Part shown: one piece after another, positions 34,464 to 44,799 of the stretch | Layout of the letters: every line of letters starts with the position of its first letter | Position numbering within the stretch: position 1 is the stretch's first letter | DNA from: Actinoallomurus bryophytorum | Lineage (GTDB): Bacteria; Actinomycetota; Actinomycetes; Streptosporangiales; Streptosporangiaceae | Direction of reading: 5' to 3' | Length of the DNA: 64,000 bases | Assembly: GCF_006716425.1 (NCBI RefSeq) | Contig: NZ_VFOZ01000001.1 | Span: 2,418,001 to 2,482,000, forward strand | Made by a program: the position numbers and the translations under genes | The notes under the pieces: model-generated | Database searches by the model: none | The model's input: only the letters and a program-made list of their open reading frames with translations | What the model was told of the DNA's origin: nothing

Positions 34464-34700
34464 AAGGCTTCACAGTACGGCTTTAACGAGGCAGGGGGCC
34501 AGACGGTGACCGCGGTGCCGAATGCCCATTCTTGAACGACAACGCGAGCATAGGCGCACGAAGATTTCGGCATGCTTTCGTGCGGCACGAACGCTCGAGT
34601 TACCCGCCTTCAGGCGCTGCGGCGTACTCACGTCCGACGTCGCCGGAGAGACACCACCGACACGCAAGGTGACTCATTACGGCTTGCTAGAGTGTCCGAC

Positions 34701-35600
34701 GTGTCCGAGATGCGGCGTGGGGTCCTCAGCGGGGTCGCGGCCTACGTCCTGTGGGGGCTGTTCCCCCTCTACTGGCCTCTCCTGAAGCCCGCCGGATCGG
34801 TCGAGATCCTCGCTCACCGGATCATCTGGTCGCTCGTCGCCGTCGGCGTCATCCTCGGGGTGCGCCGGCACTGGGGCTGGATCAAGGATCTGCGAGCGAA
34901 GCGCGTCGCCCTTCTCGCCATCGCGGCGCTCGTCATCACGGTCAACTGGGGCACCTACATCTACGCCGTGAACAGCGGTCACACGATCGAGGCCGCCCTC
35001 GGCTACTTCATCAACCCCCTGGTCAGCGTCCTGCTCGGCGTGGTCGTCCTGCGAGAACGCCTGCGTCCCTGGCAGTGGGTCGCGGTCGGCATCGGTACGG
35101 CCGCGGTCGTGGTCCTGGCGATCGACTACGGCCGGCCGCCCTGGATCGCACTCACCCTCGCGTGCAGCTTCGGCACTTACGGCCTGCTCAAGAAGTTCGC
35201 CAGCACACCCTCGGCGGAGAGTCTCGCGGTCGAGACGGCCGTGCTCTTCCTGCCGGCGCTAGCCTTCGTCCTTCTCCAGCCGCGTCCGACGTTCACCGGG
35301 CACGGTGGAAGCCACATCGCGCTGCTGGTCGGCGCCGGGCTGGTCACCGCGGTGCCGCTGATGTTCTTCAACTCCTCCGCGACCCGCGTGCCGCTCACGG
35401 TGATCGGGATGCTCCAGTACCTCGCGCCGATCCTGCAGTTCGCCATCGGCCTGCTGGTCCAGCACGAGGCGATGCCGGCCAGCCGCTGGATCGGCTTCCT
35501 GCTCGTCTGGGCCGCGCTGGTCATCCTCAGCGTCGACGCCGTACGCTCCGCCACGTCGACCCGGCGCCGTGCACGGGAGCCGGAACCCGTCGCCGCGTAG
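34701..35600 (+). CDS. rarD: EamA-family transporter RarD
   Basis: A 299-residue, ten-helix DMT-superfamily permease. Typical RarD stretches are RRGVLSGVAAYVLWGLFPLYW, EILAHRIIWSL, NWGTYIYAVNSGHTIEAALGYFINPL and RVPLTVIGMLQYLAPILQF. Family members move metabolites such as amino acids; the substrate is unknown here. The GTG at 34701 lies about seven bases after a -10-like TAGAGT (34689-34694) with no ribosome site, so the message is probably leaderless; the ATG at 34710 is the alternative. Confidence 0.93.
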   Translation: MSEMRRGVLSGVAAYVLWGLFPLYWPLLKPAGSVEILAHRIIWSLVAVGVILGVRRHWGWIKDLRAKRVALLAIAALVITVNWGTYIYAVNSGHTIEAALGYFINPLVSVLLGVVVLRERLRPWQWVAVGIGTAAVVVLAIDYGRPPWIALTLACSFGTYGLLKKFASTPSAESLAVETAVLFLPALAFVLLQPRPTFTGHGGSHIALLVGAGLVTAVPLMFFNSSATRVPLTVIGMLQYLAPILQFAIGLLVQHEAMPASRWIGFLLVWAALVILSVDAVRSATSTRRRAREPEPVAA

Positions 35601-35603
35601 GGA

Positions 35604-36482
35604 TCAGGCCTGGTTGTTCGCGGTGGCCATCAAGGTGGCCACCCCGGCGGTGAACAGCGGGCTGTAGGACCGCCACTCCTCGCTGCCGCCCTCCTGGTAT
35701 CCGCCGATCACGCCGATCACGTGACCGCTCTGCGTGCGGTTGTCGTAGTCGCTGAGCCACGGGCTGCCGCTGGTGCCCCCGTAGAAGCCGTGGCAGTCGA
35801 ACCTCAGCTGAAACCGCGCCTGCCGGTGCGTCTGCCCCGCGCAGCCGACCGGGCGGTCGGCCGGGTTGTTCTCCTTCGCCGGGTAGCCGGCCACCAGGAT
35901 CCGGTTCGTGTACCCCCGGTTGACCTGCAGGGCGTTCGCCCCGACGACGTCGGCGATCCGCCGGCCACGCATGACCTGCACCGCGGCGAACGCGTAGTCC
36001 AGGTCCGGATCTCCCTGGTCGATCCAGCGCTTGTCCGCCACCATCAGCCAGACCGGCCAGGTGCCGTACGGGCGCCTGCCCGCGCTGTAGCGCGGGACGA
36101 ACACGATGTGCCGGTGCCAGTCGTGGGTGGCCTGGTTGTAGAGGCAGTGCGCCGCGGTGAGCAGCATGTTCCTCTTGGGCGTACGGATCACGCTGGCGGT
36201 GCAGTAGTGGCCCCCCGTCCCGTTGTTGAAGAACAGCGCGCCGATCACCTTGCTGCCCGCCACGCCCCGAGCCGACGGAATGCCCACCTCCGGTACGTCC
36301 TCGGCCACCCGGCGGCCGAGCGGGGTCGCTGCCGCCATACGGGCCGAGGTCCAGTACGCCACGCCGGTGAGCTCGCCGGAGGCCACCACCTGGCTGCTGC
36401 CGCGGGCCGCCAGGGCCACCGGCCCGGCCGGCAGCAACGGCGCGGTCGCGAGGACACCACAGAGCAGCCGTCTGCCTATCAC
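35604..36482 (-). CDS. Secreted trypsin-like serine protease
   Basis: A 292-residue exported protein with signal peptide MIGRRLLCGVLATAPLLPAG and a pro-region. The catalytic triad is His112 (LLTAAHCLYN), Asp162 (DPDLDYAFAAV) and Ser238 (YGGTSGSPWL), with cysteines placed for a disulfide around the active His. It resembles the V8/glutamyl-type trypsin-like peptidases of actinomycetes. It would degrade or process extracellular protein. The stop is three bases from the convergent rarD stop. Confidence 0.92.
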   Translation of the reverse strand: MIGRRLLCGVLATAPLLPAGPVALAARGSSQVVASGELTGVAYWTSARMAAATPLGRRVAEDVPEVGIPSARGVAGSKVIGALFFNNGTGGHYCTASVIRTPKRNMLLTAAHCLYNQATHDWHRHIVFVPRYSAGRRPYGTWPVWLMVADKRWIDQGDPDLDYAFAAVQVMRGRRIADVVGANALQVNRGYTNRILVAGYPAKENNPADRPVGCAGQTHRQARFQLRFDCHGFYGGTSGSPWLSDYDNRTQSGHVIGVIGGYQEGGSEEWRSYSPLFTAGVATLMATANNQA

Positions 36483-36706
36483 CGAGCCTCCGCGTGTGCG
36501 TGACGTTACGACGAGTTACATCGTCGTTCAAAGACAGATCGGATTCCCGCAGGTCGGCCGCGTGTCGCGATCACTGATGCGGCCGCTTCACCGTGGTTTG
36601 GTAAACACCCGCCCTAGCGTCGCTCTTACGCCGCGGAACCCGTACCGGCCTGAACTAACGTGCGGACGAGAGTGCTTTCCACCGGGGGATTCCAAAGGGG
36701 GATGGA

Positions 36707-37147
36707 ATGCGCGCGATCCTCGCCTGCGCGGCCGTGCTGGTCTGTGGCGCCTGGTCCGGGGGCGCGCAGAACATCGTCGTCACGCCGACCGCGCCGCATC
36801 CCGGACAGCGGGTGCACATCAGCGTCCCCGGATGCGGTACCGGCCCGACGCCGCACATCGCGATCTCCACGGCCTTCACCGGCGACGTCATGCTCTTCGG
36901 CAAGGCCGACAGCGGGGACGCCGACCCCACGATCAGGCAAGAGCTGAGGCCCGGCACGTATCCCATCACCGCACACTGCGGGGCTAACCACACCGTGCAG
37001 GGACAGATCGCCGTAACGGCCAGCGGCCCCTCGGCGGGCCATGAGCAAAATCGGCGGACCGCGGACTACTGGCTGATCGCGTCGGCGGCCGTCATCCTGG
37101 CCGCCATCGCGGGCGCCGTCCTGCTGCGCAGGCGCGGACGAGCGTGA
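36707..37147 (+). CDS. Secreted, C-terminally anchored hypothetical protein
   Basis: A 146-residue protein with a signal peptide (MRAILACAAVLVCGAWSGG), a 90-residue outer beta domain with two cysteines (VPGCGTG, AHCGANH) probably forming a disulfide, and a C-terminal transmembrane helix (YWLIASAAVILAAIAGAVLL, about 121-140) followed by Arg-rich RRRGRA. There is no LPXTG, so it is held by the membrane helix. The fold looks immunoglobulin-like. Function is unknown. AAAGGGG precedes the ATG. Confidence 0.8.
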   Translation: MRAILACAAVLVCGAWSGGAQNIVVTPTAPHPGQRVHISVPGCGTGPTPHIAISTAFTGDVMLFGKADSGDADPTIRQELRPGTYPITAHCGANHTVQGQIAVTASGPSAGHEQNRRTADYWLIASAAVILAAIAGAVLLRRRGRA

Positions 37148-37345
37148 CGACCCACCGGATCGCCCGGCCGCAGGAAGGCTTGAGGGCGTGTCCGGCCGGC
37201 TCCGCGAGAAGTGGCCGGCGATGGGCACGGCGTTGAAGTCGACAGGATCGTGCAAGGGGCCGGCAGTATCGGTCTAACGTTCCCGCAGGTCGTGGCGTTT
37301 TACTCGAGGAGTCGGTTTTCCATCCCCGATCGCGGGAGCACAAGC

Positions 37346-38428
37346 ATGGCACTCGATTCCTACGTCAGCCTCGGCCGCTCCGGCCTCAAGGTGAGCCCCT
37401 TCTGCCTGGGCGCGATGAACTTCGGCGAGGACGGCGGGCTGGGCTGCGGCGTCGAAGAGTCGCAGAAGATCCTGCGGACCTACCTCGACCGCGGCGGCAA
37501 CTTCATCGACACCGCCAACTTCTACACGAACGGCCACTCGGAGAAGATCCTCGGCGACTTCTTCGCCCAGCACCCGGGGCTGCGCGACCGCGTCGTCCTC
37601 GCGACCAAGTTCTTCGGCAACCTGCACCTGGGCGATCCCAACGGCGGCGGTGCCGGCCGCAAGGCCATCCTCGGGCAGCTGGAGGACTCGCTACGCCGCC
37701 TGCGGACCGACTACGTCGACCTGTACTGGCTGCACAACTACGACTGGTCCACGCCCGTGGAGGAGACCCTGCGGACGCTGGACGACCTCGTCAGCGCGGG
37801 CAGGATCCGCTACGTCGGCTTCTCCGACACCCCCGCCTGGTTCACCGCGAAGGCGCACACCACGGCCCTGCTGCGCGGCTGGGCACCCGTCACGGCTCTG
37901 CAGATGGAGTACTCCCTCCTGGAGCGCACGATCGAGGGAGAGCTGATCCCGCTCGCACAGGACGCCGGTATGGGTGTTCTGCCCTGGAGTCCGCTCAAGA
38001 GCGGGTACTTGTCCGGGAAGTACACCCGTGACAACGAGATTCCGGCGGACACCAGGCGCTCGGCGGTGCTCGGCGCCCCCAGCGAGGCCCAGTACAAGGT
38101 GATCGAAGCGCTCGCCGCCGTCGCCGAAGAGGCCGGCGCGAGCTCCGCCGCGGTCGCCCTCGCCTGGGTCCAGAGCCGTCCCGGCGTCAGCTCCACGCTC
38201 ATCGGCCCCCGCCGCGTCGACCATCTCGAAGCGAACCTCGCCGGGCTGGAGGTGCGGCTGACGCAGGAGCAGAGGGCCCTCCTGGACGACGTGTCGGCAC
38301 CCAGTCTGAACTTCCCCGCCGACCTCAACCACCAGGTCGGGCCCATGCTCAAGTACGCGGGCGCCACGGTCGACGGACAGCGGACGTTCGCGTACCCGCC
38401 CCTGCTGGAGAGCGCCACCCGCTACTGA
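37346..38428 (+). CDS. Aldo/keto reductase
   Basis: A 360-residue complete AKR beginning MALDSYVSLGRSGLKVSPFC. The catalytic tetrad is visible: Asp and Tyr in FIDTANFYTNGHSEKILG, Lys in LATKFFGN, His in YWLHNYD. WSPLKSGYLSGKY and STLIGPRRVDHLEANL bind NADPH. It is related to, but not a copy of, the truncated AKR at the left window edge. The ATG at 37346 has GGGAG upstream. The preceding 198-base gap shows no other element. Confidence 0.94.
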   Translation: MALDSYVSLGRSGLKVSPFCLGAMNFGEDGGLGCGVEESQKILRTYLDRGGNFIDTANFYTNGHSEKILGDFFAQHPGLRDRVVLATKFFGNLHLGDPNGGGAGRKAILGQLEDSLRRLRTDYVDLYWLHNYDWSTPVEETLRTLDDLVSAGRIRYVGFSDTPAWFTAKAHTTALLRGWAPVTALQMEYSLLERTIEGELIPLAQDAGMGVLPWSPLKSGYLSGKYTRDNEIPADTRRSAVLGAPSEAQYKVIEALAAVAEEAGASSAAVALAWVQSRPGVSSTLIGPRRVDHLEANLAGLEVRLTQEQRALLDDVSAPSLNFPADLNHQVGPMLKYAGATVDGQRTFAYPPLLESATRY

Positions 38429-38458
38429 GCCGGCCGTACGAGATGGGTCCGGAAGGGG

Positions 38459-39454
38459 TCAGCTCGTACGGGTGAGAACGTAGTCGCAGAGTGCCATGAA
38501 CGCCGTACGCGCCCGCAGGTCCGGCAGTGTCGCCAGCTCCGCACGGGCCTCGTCGACCCACTGCCGCAGGTCGGCGCGGGCGCGGTCCATGGCCGGGTGG
38601 GCACGCAGCAGCGCGAGCGCCTCCGCGTGCCGCGCGTCGTCGGACAGGTCCGAGACGAGGAGCTCGCGCAGGTGCGCGTCATCCGGGTCGGTGGAGCGCA
38701 GGACGTGCAGCACCGGCAGGGTGTGGACGCCCTCCCGAAGGTCGGTGCCGGGGGTCTTCCCCGACTCGTCCGACTCCGAGGAGACGTCGAGGATGTCGTC
38801 GGACAGCTGGAAGGCGATGCCGACTTTCTCGCACACCGACGTCAGCGTGCTCACGACCTCCGGCTCGGCGCCCGCGAGAAGCGCGCCCAGGTGCCCCGAG
38901 GCGGCGATGAGCGACCCCGTCTTGCCCGCGAGGACGCCGAGGTAGTGCTCCAGCGGATCAGCGCCCTCGGCCGGCCCTGTGGTCTCCTCGATCTGGCCCT
39001 GGACCAGCCGGGCGAAGGTGCGGGCCTGGATGCGCACCGCCTCGGGGCCGAGGTCGGCCAGGATGTCGGACGCACGGGCGAAGAGATAGTCGCCGGTGAG
39101 GATGGCGACCGTGTTGTCCCAGCGCGAGTTGGCCGAGGCCTCGCCGCGGCGCATCACGGCCTCGTCCATGACGTCGTCGTGGTACAGCGTGGCCAGGTGG
39201 GTCAGCTCGACCACCACCGCGGCCGGGATCACGCCCGGCGCGGCGGGGTCGCCGAACTCCGAGGCGAGGAGTACCAGCATGGGGCGGAAACGCTTGCCAC
39301 CGGCCTCGGCGAGGTGCCGGGAGCTGTCGGCGAGGAGCGAGTGCTCGCTCTTCACCGCTACCCGCAGCATGTCCTCGACCGAGGTCAGTCGCTCGGAGAT
39401 GTCCGCTGCGAGTGTGTCATCGACGGCCGGAAGGCCCAGAAGGCCACTACTCAC
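38459..39454 (-). CDS. Long-chain polyprenyl diphosphate synthase (menaquinone side chain)
   Basis: A 331-residue trans-prenyltransferase from the GTG at 39454 (GGGAGA upstream). First Asp-rich motif DDVMD at 93-97, second DDILD at 219-223. The residue five before the first motif is Ala88, a small residue that permits long products such as C35-C45. It starts 16 bases after nuoN, so it is the last gene of the complex I operon. It most likely makes the isoprenoid tail of menaquinone, the electron acceptor of the complex encoded upstream. Confidence 0.92.
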   Translation of the reverse strand: MSSGLLGLPAVDDTLAADISERLTSVEDMLRVAVKSEHSLLADSSRHLAEAGGKRFRPMLVLLASEFGDPAAPGVIPAAVVVELTHLATLYHDDVMDEAVMRRGEASANSRWDNTVAILTGDYLFARASDILADLGPEAVRIQARTFARLVQGQIEETTGPAEGADPLEHYLGVLAGKTGSLIAASGHLGALLAGAEPEVVSTLTSVCEKVGIAFQLSDDILDVSSESDESGKTPGTDLREGVHTLPVLHVLRSTDPDDAHLRELLVSDLSDDARHAEALALLRAHPAMDRARADLRQWVDEARAELATLPDLRARTAFMALCDYVLTRTS

Positions 39455-39470
39455 AGACTCTCCCGAGGGG

Positions 39471-41033
39471 TCAGCGAACGAAGAACTGGCTGGCGGCTGA
39501 CTGGGCCAGGTGAAGCGCAGGCCCCGGCACCACGCCGAGTACAACAGTAGCCAACGCCCCGACCGCCACCGCCGCCGTGCTGGTCGGACTGGACACCACG
39601 AGGGGACCGTCGACAGCGGGGTCGTTGAAGAACATCAGCACGATCACGCGGACGTAGAAGAACGCGGCGATCGCCGAGGAGAGCACACCGACGATGACCA
39701 GAGGAGTCGCACCGCCCGCGACCGCGGCCTGGAAGACCGCGAACTTTCCGGTGAATCCGCTGGTCAGCGGGATACCGGCAAAGGCCAGCAGGAACAGCGC
39801 GAACGTCCCGGCGAGAAGCGGATGATGTTTTCCGAGCCCGGCCCAGCGCGACAGGTGCCACGCCTCGCCTCCCGCGTCACGGACCATCGTGATGATCGCG
39901 AACGCGCCGACCGTCGTGAAGCCGTACGCGGCCAGGTAGAACAGCGTGCTCGACAGGCCGGCCTGGTTCGTCGCGATGACGCCCGTCAGCAGGAAGCCGC
40001 CGTGCGCGATCGAGGAGTAGGCGAGCATCCGCTTCACGTCCGTCTGCGTGATCGCGACGATCGCGCCGAGGAGCATGGTGAGGATGGCGACGGCCCACAT
40101 CATCGGCCGCCAGTCCCAGCGCAGCGTCTCGAACCCGACGTAGAACACGCGCAGGATCCCGCCGACGGCCGAGACGAGCGTGCACGAGGCCATCAGCGCC
40201 GTGATCGCGGTGGGAGCGCCCTGGTACACGTCGGGCTTCCACACCTGGAACGGCACCGCGCCCATCTTGAACAGCAGCCCGACGCTCAGCAGCGCGACGC
40301 CCGCGAGCAGCAGCGGCTCGGTACCGGCCTTGCTGCTGATGGCGGTGGCGATGTCGGACAGCCGCACCGAGCCGGCGTAGCCGTACAGCAGCGCGGTGCC
40401 GTACAGGAAGAACGCCGAGGAGAACGCGCCCAGCAGGAAGTACTTGACCGCCGCCTCCTGCGAGAGGAGCCGGCGCCGGCGGGCCAGACCGCACAGGAGG
40501 TACAGCGGCAGCGACAGGACCTCGAGCGCCACGAACATGGTCAGCAGGTCGTTGGCGGCCGGGAAGATCAGCATGCCGCCGACCGCGAACAGCATCAGCG
40601 GGAAGACCTCGGTCTGCGTGATCCCCGCGACCAGGCTCTCGCGCTCCTCCGGGCTGCCCGGCACCGACGACGCCTGCGCGGTGAACGGGCTCGGCTCGTG
40701 CCGGCGCTCGGCGATCAGCAGCAGGGACATCAGCGCGAGCGCGAGGATGGTGCCCTGGATGAAGAGGGTCGGCCCGTCGACGCCGATGGCGCCCATCGCC
40801 GCGACGTGGTGCGGCGTGCTGGACACGCCCAGCGCGACCGTCCAGGCGAACGCCCCCACCAGGCCGAGCAGCGACACTTGCACCTGCGCCCAGTAGCGCT
40901 GCTCGCGGCCGAGGAACGCCTCGATGAGCACACCCACCGCCGCCGCGCCGAGCACGATCAGGATCGGCGCGAGCTTCCCGTACTCGATCGTTGGGGGGGA
41001 GATGTTCCCTGCCGCGATGTTGACGTAACTCAC
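39471..41033 (-). CDS. nuoN: NADH-quinone oxidoreductase subunit N
   Basis: A 520-residue antiporter-like membrane subunit, about 14 helices, one of three proton channels in the membrane arm. Typical stretches are LLTMFVALEVLSLPLYLLCG with the channel Glu, KYFLLGAFSSAFFLYGTALLYGY with the channel Lys, and KRMLAYSSIAHGGFLLTGV. The GTG start overlaps the nuoM stop (GTGA). The C-terminus is of normal length. Confidence 0.97.
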   Translation of the reverse strand: MSYVNIAAGNISPPTIEYGKLAPILIVLGAAAVGVLIEAFLGREQRYWAQVQVSLLGLVGAFAWTVALGVSSTPHHVAAMGAIGVDGPTLFIQGTILALALMSLLLIAERRHEPSPFTAQASSVPGSPEERESLVAGITQTEVFPLMLFAVGGMLIFPAANDLLTMFVALEVLSLPLYLLCGLARRRRLLSQEAAVKYFLLGAFSSAFFLYGTALLYGYAGSVRLSDIATAISSKAGTEPLLLAGVALLSVGLLFKMGAVPFQVWKPDVYQGAPTAITALMASCTLVSAVGGILRVFYVGFETLRWDWRPMMWAVAILTMLLGAIVAITQTDVKRMLAYSSIAHGGFLLTGVIATNQAGLSSTLFYLAAYGFTTVGAFAIITMVRDAGGEAWHLSRWAGLGKHHPLLAGTFALFLLAFAGIPLTSGFTGKFAVFQAAVAGGATPLVIVGVLSSAIAAFFYVRVIVLMFFNDPAVDGPLVVSSPTSTAAVAVGALATVVLGVVPGPALHLAQSAASQFFVR

Positions 41034-42565
41034 GGGCGGGTTCCCTTCTCGGCGACGGTCGGCTTCGGATCATGTTGGTCGACCCGGACCATCGTCTGCT
41101 TCACGGACGGGTTGATCATGTCCAGCGCGGGCTTGGGGTAGAAGCCCAGCACCACGAGGAGCGCCAGCACCGGCGCGATCACGACCAGCTCACGCTTGGA
41201 CAGGTCCCGCATGCCCGCGACCTTCTCGGTCGTCGGGCCGGTCATCGTGCGCTGGTACATCCACAGGATGTAGACGGCGGCCAGGATGATGCCGCTGGTC
41301 GCGATGATCGCCGGCACCTTGTAGCGCGTGAACGTGCCCACCAGCACCAGGAACTCCGACACGAACGTGGACAACCCCGGCAGCGACAGGCCGGACAGGC
41401 CGGCGACGAGGAAGGTGCCGGCCAGCAGCGGCGCGACGTTCTTCACCCCACCGAACGCGTCGATACGGGACGAGCCACGCCGGGCGATGAGGAAGCCCGC
41501 GACGAGGAACAGCGCGCCGGTCGAGAAGCCGTGGTTGACCATGTAGAGCGTCGCGCCGGTCTGGCCCTGCGTGGTCATCGCGAAGATGCCCAGCGTGATG
41601 AAGCCGAAGTGGGAGATCGACGTGTAGGCGATCAGACGCTTGAGGTCGACCTGACCGATCGCCAGCACCGCGCCGTACACGATGCCGATCACCGACAGCG
41701 TCAGCACCACCGGGGTGAACCACTTGGCGGCGCCGGGGAACAGCTCGATGCAGAAGCGCAGCATGCCGTAGGTGCCGACCTTGTCGAGCACGCCCACGAG
41801 CAGCACCGCCGCGCCGGCGGGCGACTGGCCCGCGGCGTCCGGCAGCCAGGTGTGGAAGGGCACCAGCGGCGCCTTGATCGCGAAGGCGATGAAGAAGCCG
41901 AGGAAGAGCCACTTGGCGGTCGTCGGCTGGATGTGCAGCTGGGTGAGCTCGTCGAACAGGAACGTGCCGTGCCCGGCGTTCGCCGACACGACGTACAGGC
42001 CGATCACCGCGGCGAGCATGAGCAGGCCGCCGAACAGGGAGTACAGCAGGAACTTCACCGCGGCGTACGAGCGCTGCGGGCCGCCGTAGGACCCGATGAT
42101 GAAGTACATCGGGATCAGCATGGCCTCGAAGAACACGTAGAACAGGAAGATGTCGGTCGCCGCGAAGACGCCGATCATCATCGCCTCGAGGCTCAGCAGC
42201 AGCGCGAAGTAGGCCTTCACCGACCGCTTGGGAGGCTCTTCGACTCCACCGGAGCGTTCCGCGTCGTTCCAGGACGCGAGCACGACCACCGGCACCAGGA
42301 TCGCCGACAGCAGGATCAGCACCAGCGCGACGCCGTCCACGCCGACCGCGTAGTGCACGTTGAACTGGCGGATCCACCAGTACTTCTCGACGAACTGGAA
42401 GCGTGGCCCGCCGTTGTCGAACCGGATCGCCATCACCACGGTGAGGACCGCGACGACCAGCGTCACGCCGAGCGCGGTGTACTTGGCCAGCGCGTCCTTG
42501 TCCTTCGGCAGGAGCCCGACCAGCAGCGCGCCGAGTGCGGGGATGGCGATGAGCGCTGTCAGCAT
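41030..42565 (-). CDS. nuoM: NADH-quinone oxidoreductase subunit M
   Basis: A 511-residue antiporter-like subunit. YAVGVDGVALVLILLSAILVPV, FYVFFEAMLIPMYFIIGSYGG with the conserved Glu, and KRLIAYTSISHFGFITLGIF identify it. It provides a proton path in the membrane arm of complex I. It begins one base after the nuoL stop region and overlaps nuoN. Subunit length and helix number are normal. Confidence 0.97.
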   Translation of the reverse strand: MLTALIAIPALGALLVGLLPKDKDALAKYTALGVTLVVAVLTVVMAIRFDNGGPRFQFVEKYWWIRQFNVHYAVGVDGVALVLILLSAILVPVVVLASWNDAERSGGVEEPPKRSVKAYFALLLSLEAMMIGVFAATDIFLFYVFFEAMLIPMYFIIGSYGGPQRSYAAVKFLLYSLFGGLLMLAAVIGLYVVSANAGHGTFLFDELTQLHIQPTTAKWLFLGFFIAFAIKAPLVPFHTWLPDAAGQSPAGAAVLLVGVLDKVGTYGMLRFCIELFPGAAKWFTPVVLTLSVIGIVYGAVLAIGQVDLKRLIAYTSISHFGFITLGIFAMTTQGQTGATLYMVNHGFSTGALFLVAGFLIARRGSSRIDAFGGVKNVAPLLAGTFLVAGLSGLSLPGLSTFVSEFLVLVGTFTRYKVPAIIATSGIILAAVYILWMYQRTMTGPTTEKVAGMRDLSKRELVVIAPVLALLVVLGFYPKPALDMINPSVKQTMVRVDQHDPKPTVAEKGTRP

Positions 42566-42566
42566 G

Positions 42567-44492
42567 TTAGAGCCTCACCAGGAGCAGGGCGCCGACCACG
42601 AGCGCGGCGCCGAAGAACATGGACAGTGCGTACGAGCGGACGAAGCCCGTCTGCACCCGCCGCAGCCGTCCCGATGTGCCGCCCACGAAGGCGGCGACGC
42701 CGTTGACGATGCCGTCGACGCCACGTCCGTCGAAGTAGACCGTCAGGCGGGTCAGCCACTGGCCGGGCCGCATGAACAGCGACTCGTTGAGCGCGTCGCC
42801 GTACAGGTCCTTGCGGGCCGCGACGACGGGGAAGCGCCCCGCCGGAGCCGTACGCGGGACCGGACGGCGCAGGTACTGGAGGTACGCGAGGCCCATACCG
42901 GCGGCCATCAGCGCGAACACGACGTAGGTGTACGGCGTGATGACCTTGTGGGACTCCTCGGGGCCGCCGACGACCGGGGCGAGGAAGTTCGCGAACCGGT
43001 CCCCCGCGATCAGGAAGGCGCCGCCCGCGATGGAGCCGACGGCCAGCAGGATCAGCGGGATCGTCATCACCCAGGGCGACTCGTGCGGGTCGGCGTCGTC
43101 GTCCCAGCGCTTCTCGCCGAAGAAGGTCATGAACATCACGCGCGACATGTAGTACGCCGTGATGCCCGCGCCGATCAGCGCCACCCAGCCGAGGATCTGG
43201 CCGGACGTGCCGCCCTTGTCGAAGGCCGAGTCGATGATGCCGTCCTTGGTCCACCAGCCGGACAGGCCGGGGAAGCCGATGATGGCCAGGTAGCCGAGGC
43301 CGAACGTCGCGAAGGTGATCGGCATGACCGTCCGCAGCGCGCCGTACTTGCGCATGTCGACGTCGTCGTTCATGCCGTGCATGACCGAGCCGGCGCCGAG
43401 GAAAAGCCCGGCCTTGAAGAAACCGTGCACGATCAGGTGCGCGATCGCGAAGACGTACCCGGCCTTGCCGATCCCGGCGGCCAGCATCATGTAGCCGATC
43501 TGCGACATCGTCGAGCCCGCCAGGGCCTTCTTGATGTCGTCCTTGGCGCAACCGATGATCGCGCCGAAGATCAGCGTGGCCGCTCCGACGATCATCACCA
43601 GGAGCCGCGCCTGCGCCGACAGCTCGAAGATCACGTGAGAACGGACGATCAGATAGACGCCCGCGGTCACCATCGTCGCGGCGTGGATGAGCGCCGACAC
43701 GGGGGTCGGGCCCTCCATCGCGTCCAGGAGCCAGGACTGAAGCGGGAGCTGTGCGGACTTGCCGCAGGCGCCGAGCAGGAGCAGCAGGCCGATCGCGGTG
43801 ATGGTGCCGTGCGACGCCTGTGAGGCGTGCCCGAAGACGTCCTGGAAGTTGATCGAGCCGAACGTCAGGAACATCAGCATGATCGCCACGGACAGGCCGA
43901 AGTCACCGACCCGGTTGACGATGAACGCCTTCTTGGCCGCGGTGGCCGCGCTCGGCTTGTGCTGCCAGAACCCGATCAGCAGGTACGAGGCGAGACCCAC
44001 GCCCTCCCAGCCGACGTACAGGGTGAGGAAGTTGTCGGCGAGCACCAGCAGCAGCATCGCCGCGACGAACAGGTTGAGGTACGCGAAGAACCTGCGCCGC
44101 TCCGGGTCGTGCGCCATGTAGCCGATCGAGTAGATGTGGATCAGCGAGCCCACACCGGTGATCAGCAGCACGAAGCTGATGGACAGCGGGTCGATCAGGA
44201 GGTTGACGTCCGCCTTGAACGACCCGACCGAGACCCACTGGTACAGGTGGACCAGACGGGTCCGCCCGTCTCCGGGCTGGCCCAGCATCTGCACGAACAC
44301 GGCGACGCCGACGACGAAGGACGCCAGCGACATCGCGACGCCGAGCAGGTGTCCCCATTTGTCGGTACGGCGGCCGCCGAGCAGCAGGATCGCGGCGCCC
44401 GCGAGCGGGAAGGCGATCAGCAGCCATGTGGCGGACTGCATGCCGTGGGCCGCCTGCGCATGCAGCTGCGGATCGGCTAGGAGGTTCGTCAT
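42567..44492 (-). CDS. nuoL: NADH-quinone oxidoreductase subunit L
   Basis: A 641-residue distal membrane subunit, whose C-terminal lateral helix braces the other antiporter-like subunits. [29 protein letters not shown]-type channel segment [19 protein letters not shown] and [27 protein letters not shown] are signature regions. The ATG lies ten bases after nuoK. The lateral helix region near residues 520-580 precedes the final helix [18 protein letters not shown]. Confidence 0.97.
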   Translation of the reverse strand: MTNLLADPQLHAQAAHGMQSATWLLIAFPLAGAAILLLGGRRTDKWGHLLGVAMSLASFVVGVAVFVQMLGQPGDGRTRLVHLYQWVSVGSFKADVNLLIDPLSISFVLLITGVGSLIHIYSIGYMAHDPERRRFFAYLNLFVAAMLLLVLADNFLTLYVGWEGVGLASYLLIGFWQHKPSAATAAKKAFIVNRVGDFGLSVAIMLMFLTFGSINFQDVFGHASQASHGTITAIGLLLLLGACGKSAQLPLQSWLLDAMEGPTPVSALIHAATMVTAGVYLIVRSHVIFELSAQARLLVMIVGAATLIFGAIIGCAKDDIKKALAGSTMSQIGYMMLAAGIGKAGYVFAIAHLIVHGFFKAGLFLGAGSVMHGMNDDVDMRKYGALRTVMPITFATFGLGYLAIIGFPGLSGWWTKDGIIDSAFDKGGTSGQILGWVALIGAGITAYYMSRVMFMTFFGEKRWDDDADPHESPWVMTIPLILLAVGSIAGGAFLIAGDRFANFLAPVVGGPEESHKVITPYTYVVFALMAAGMGLAYLQYLRRPVPRTAPAGRFPVVAARKDLYGDALNESLFMRPGQWLTRLTVYFDGRGVDGIVNGVAAFVGGTSGRLRRVQTGFVRSYALSMFFGAALVVGALLLVRL

Positions 44493-44502
44493 CGAGATGT
44501 CC

Positions 44503-44799
44503 TCAGTACTTCAGCAGGTTCGCGTCGTCGACGGACGAGGACTTGCGGCTTCGGAAGATCGCCATGATGATCGCCAGTCCCACGACGACCTCGGCGGCGG
44601 CCACGACCATCACGAAGAAGGCGATGATCTGACCGTCGAGAGTGCCGTGCATGCGGGAGAAGGCGACGAACGCCAGGTTGGTGGCGTTCAGCATGAGCTC
44701 GACGCACATGAAGATCACGATGGCGTTCCGGCGAATCAGCACGCCGATCGCCCCGATCGTGAACAGGATGGCGGAGAGAGCCAGGTAGTGGCCGGTCAT
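44503..44799 (-). CDS. nuoK: NADH-quinone oxidoreductase subunit K
   Basis: A 98-residue three-helix subunit. [20 protein letters not shown] and [20 protein letters not shown] carry the two buried glutamates needed for proton transfer. The ATG overlaps the nuoJ stop (ATGA). The length is that of other bacterial NuoK. Confidence 0.97.
   Translation of the reverse strand: MTGHYLALSAILFTIGAIGVLIRRNAIVIFMCVELMLNATNLAFVAFSRMHGTLDGQIIAFFVMVVAAAEVVVGLAIIMAIFRSRKSSSVDDANLLKY

Noticed and set aside
39510-44480. Several 200-540-codon plus-strand frames opposite nuoN, nuoM and nuoL
   Set aside because: Shadow frames, rich in Arg, Asp, His and Gln, opposite clearly conserved subunits.
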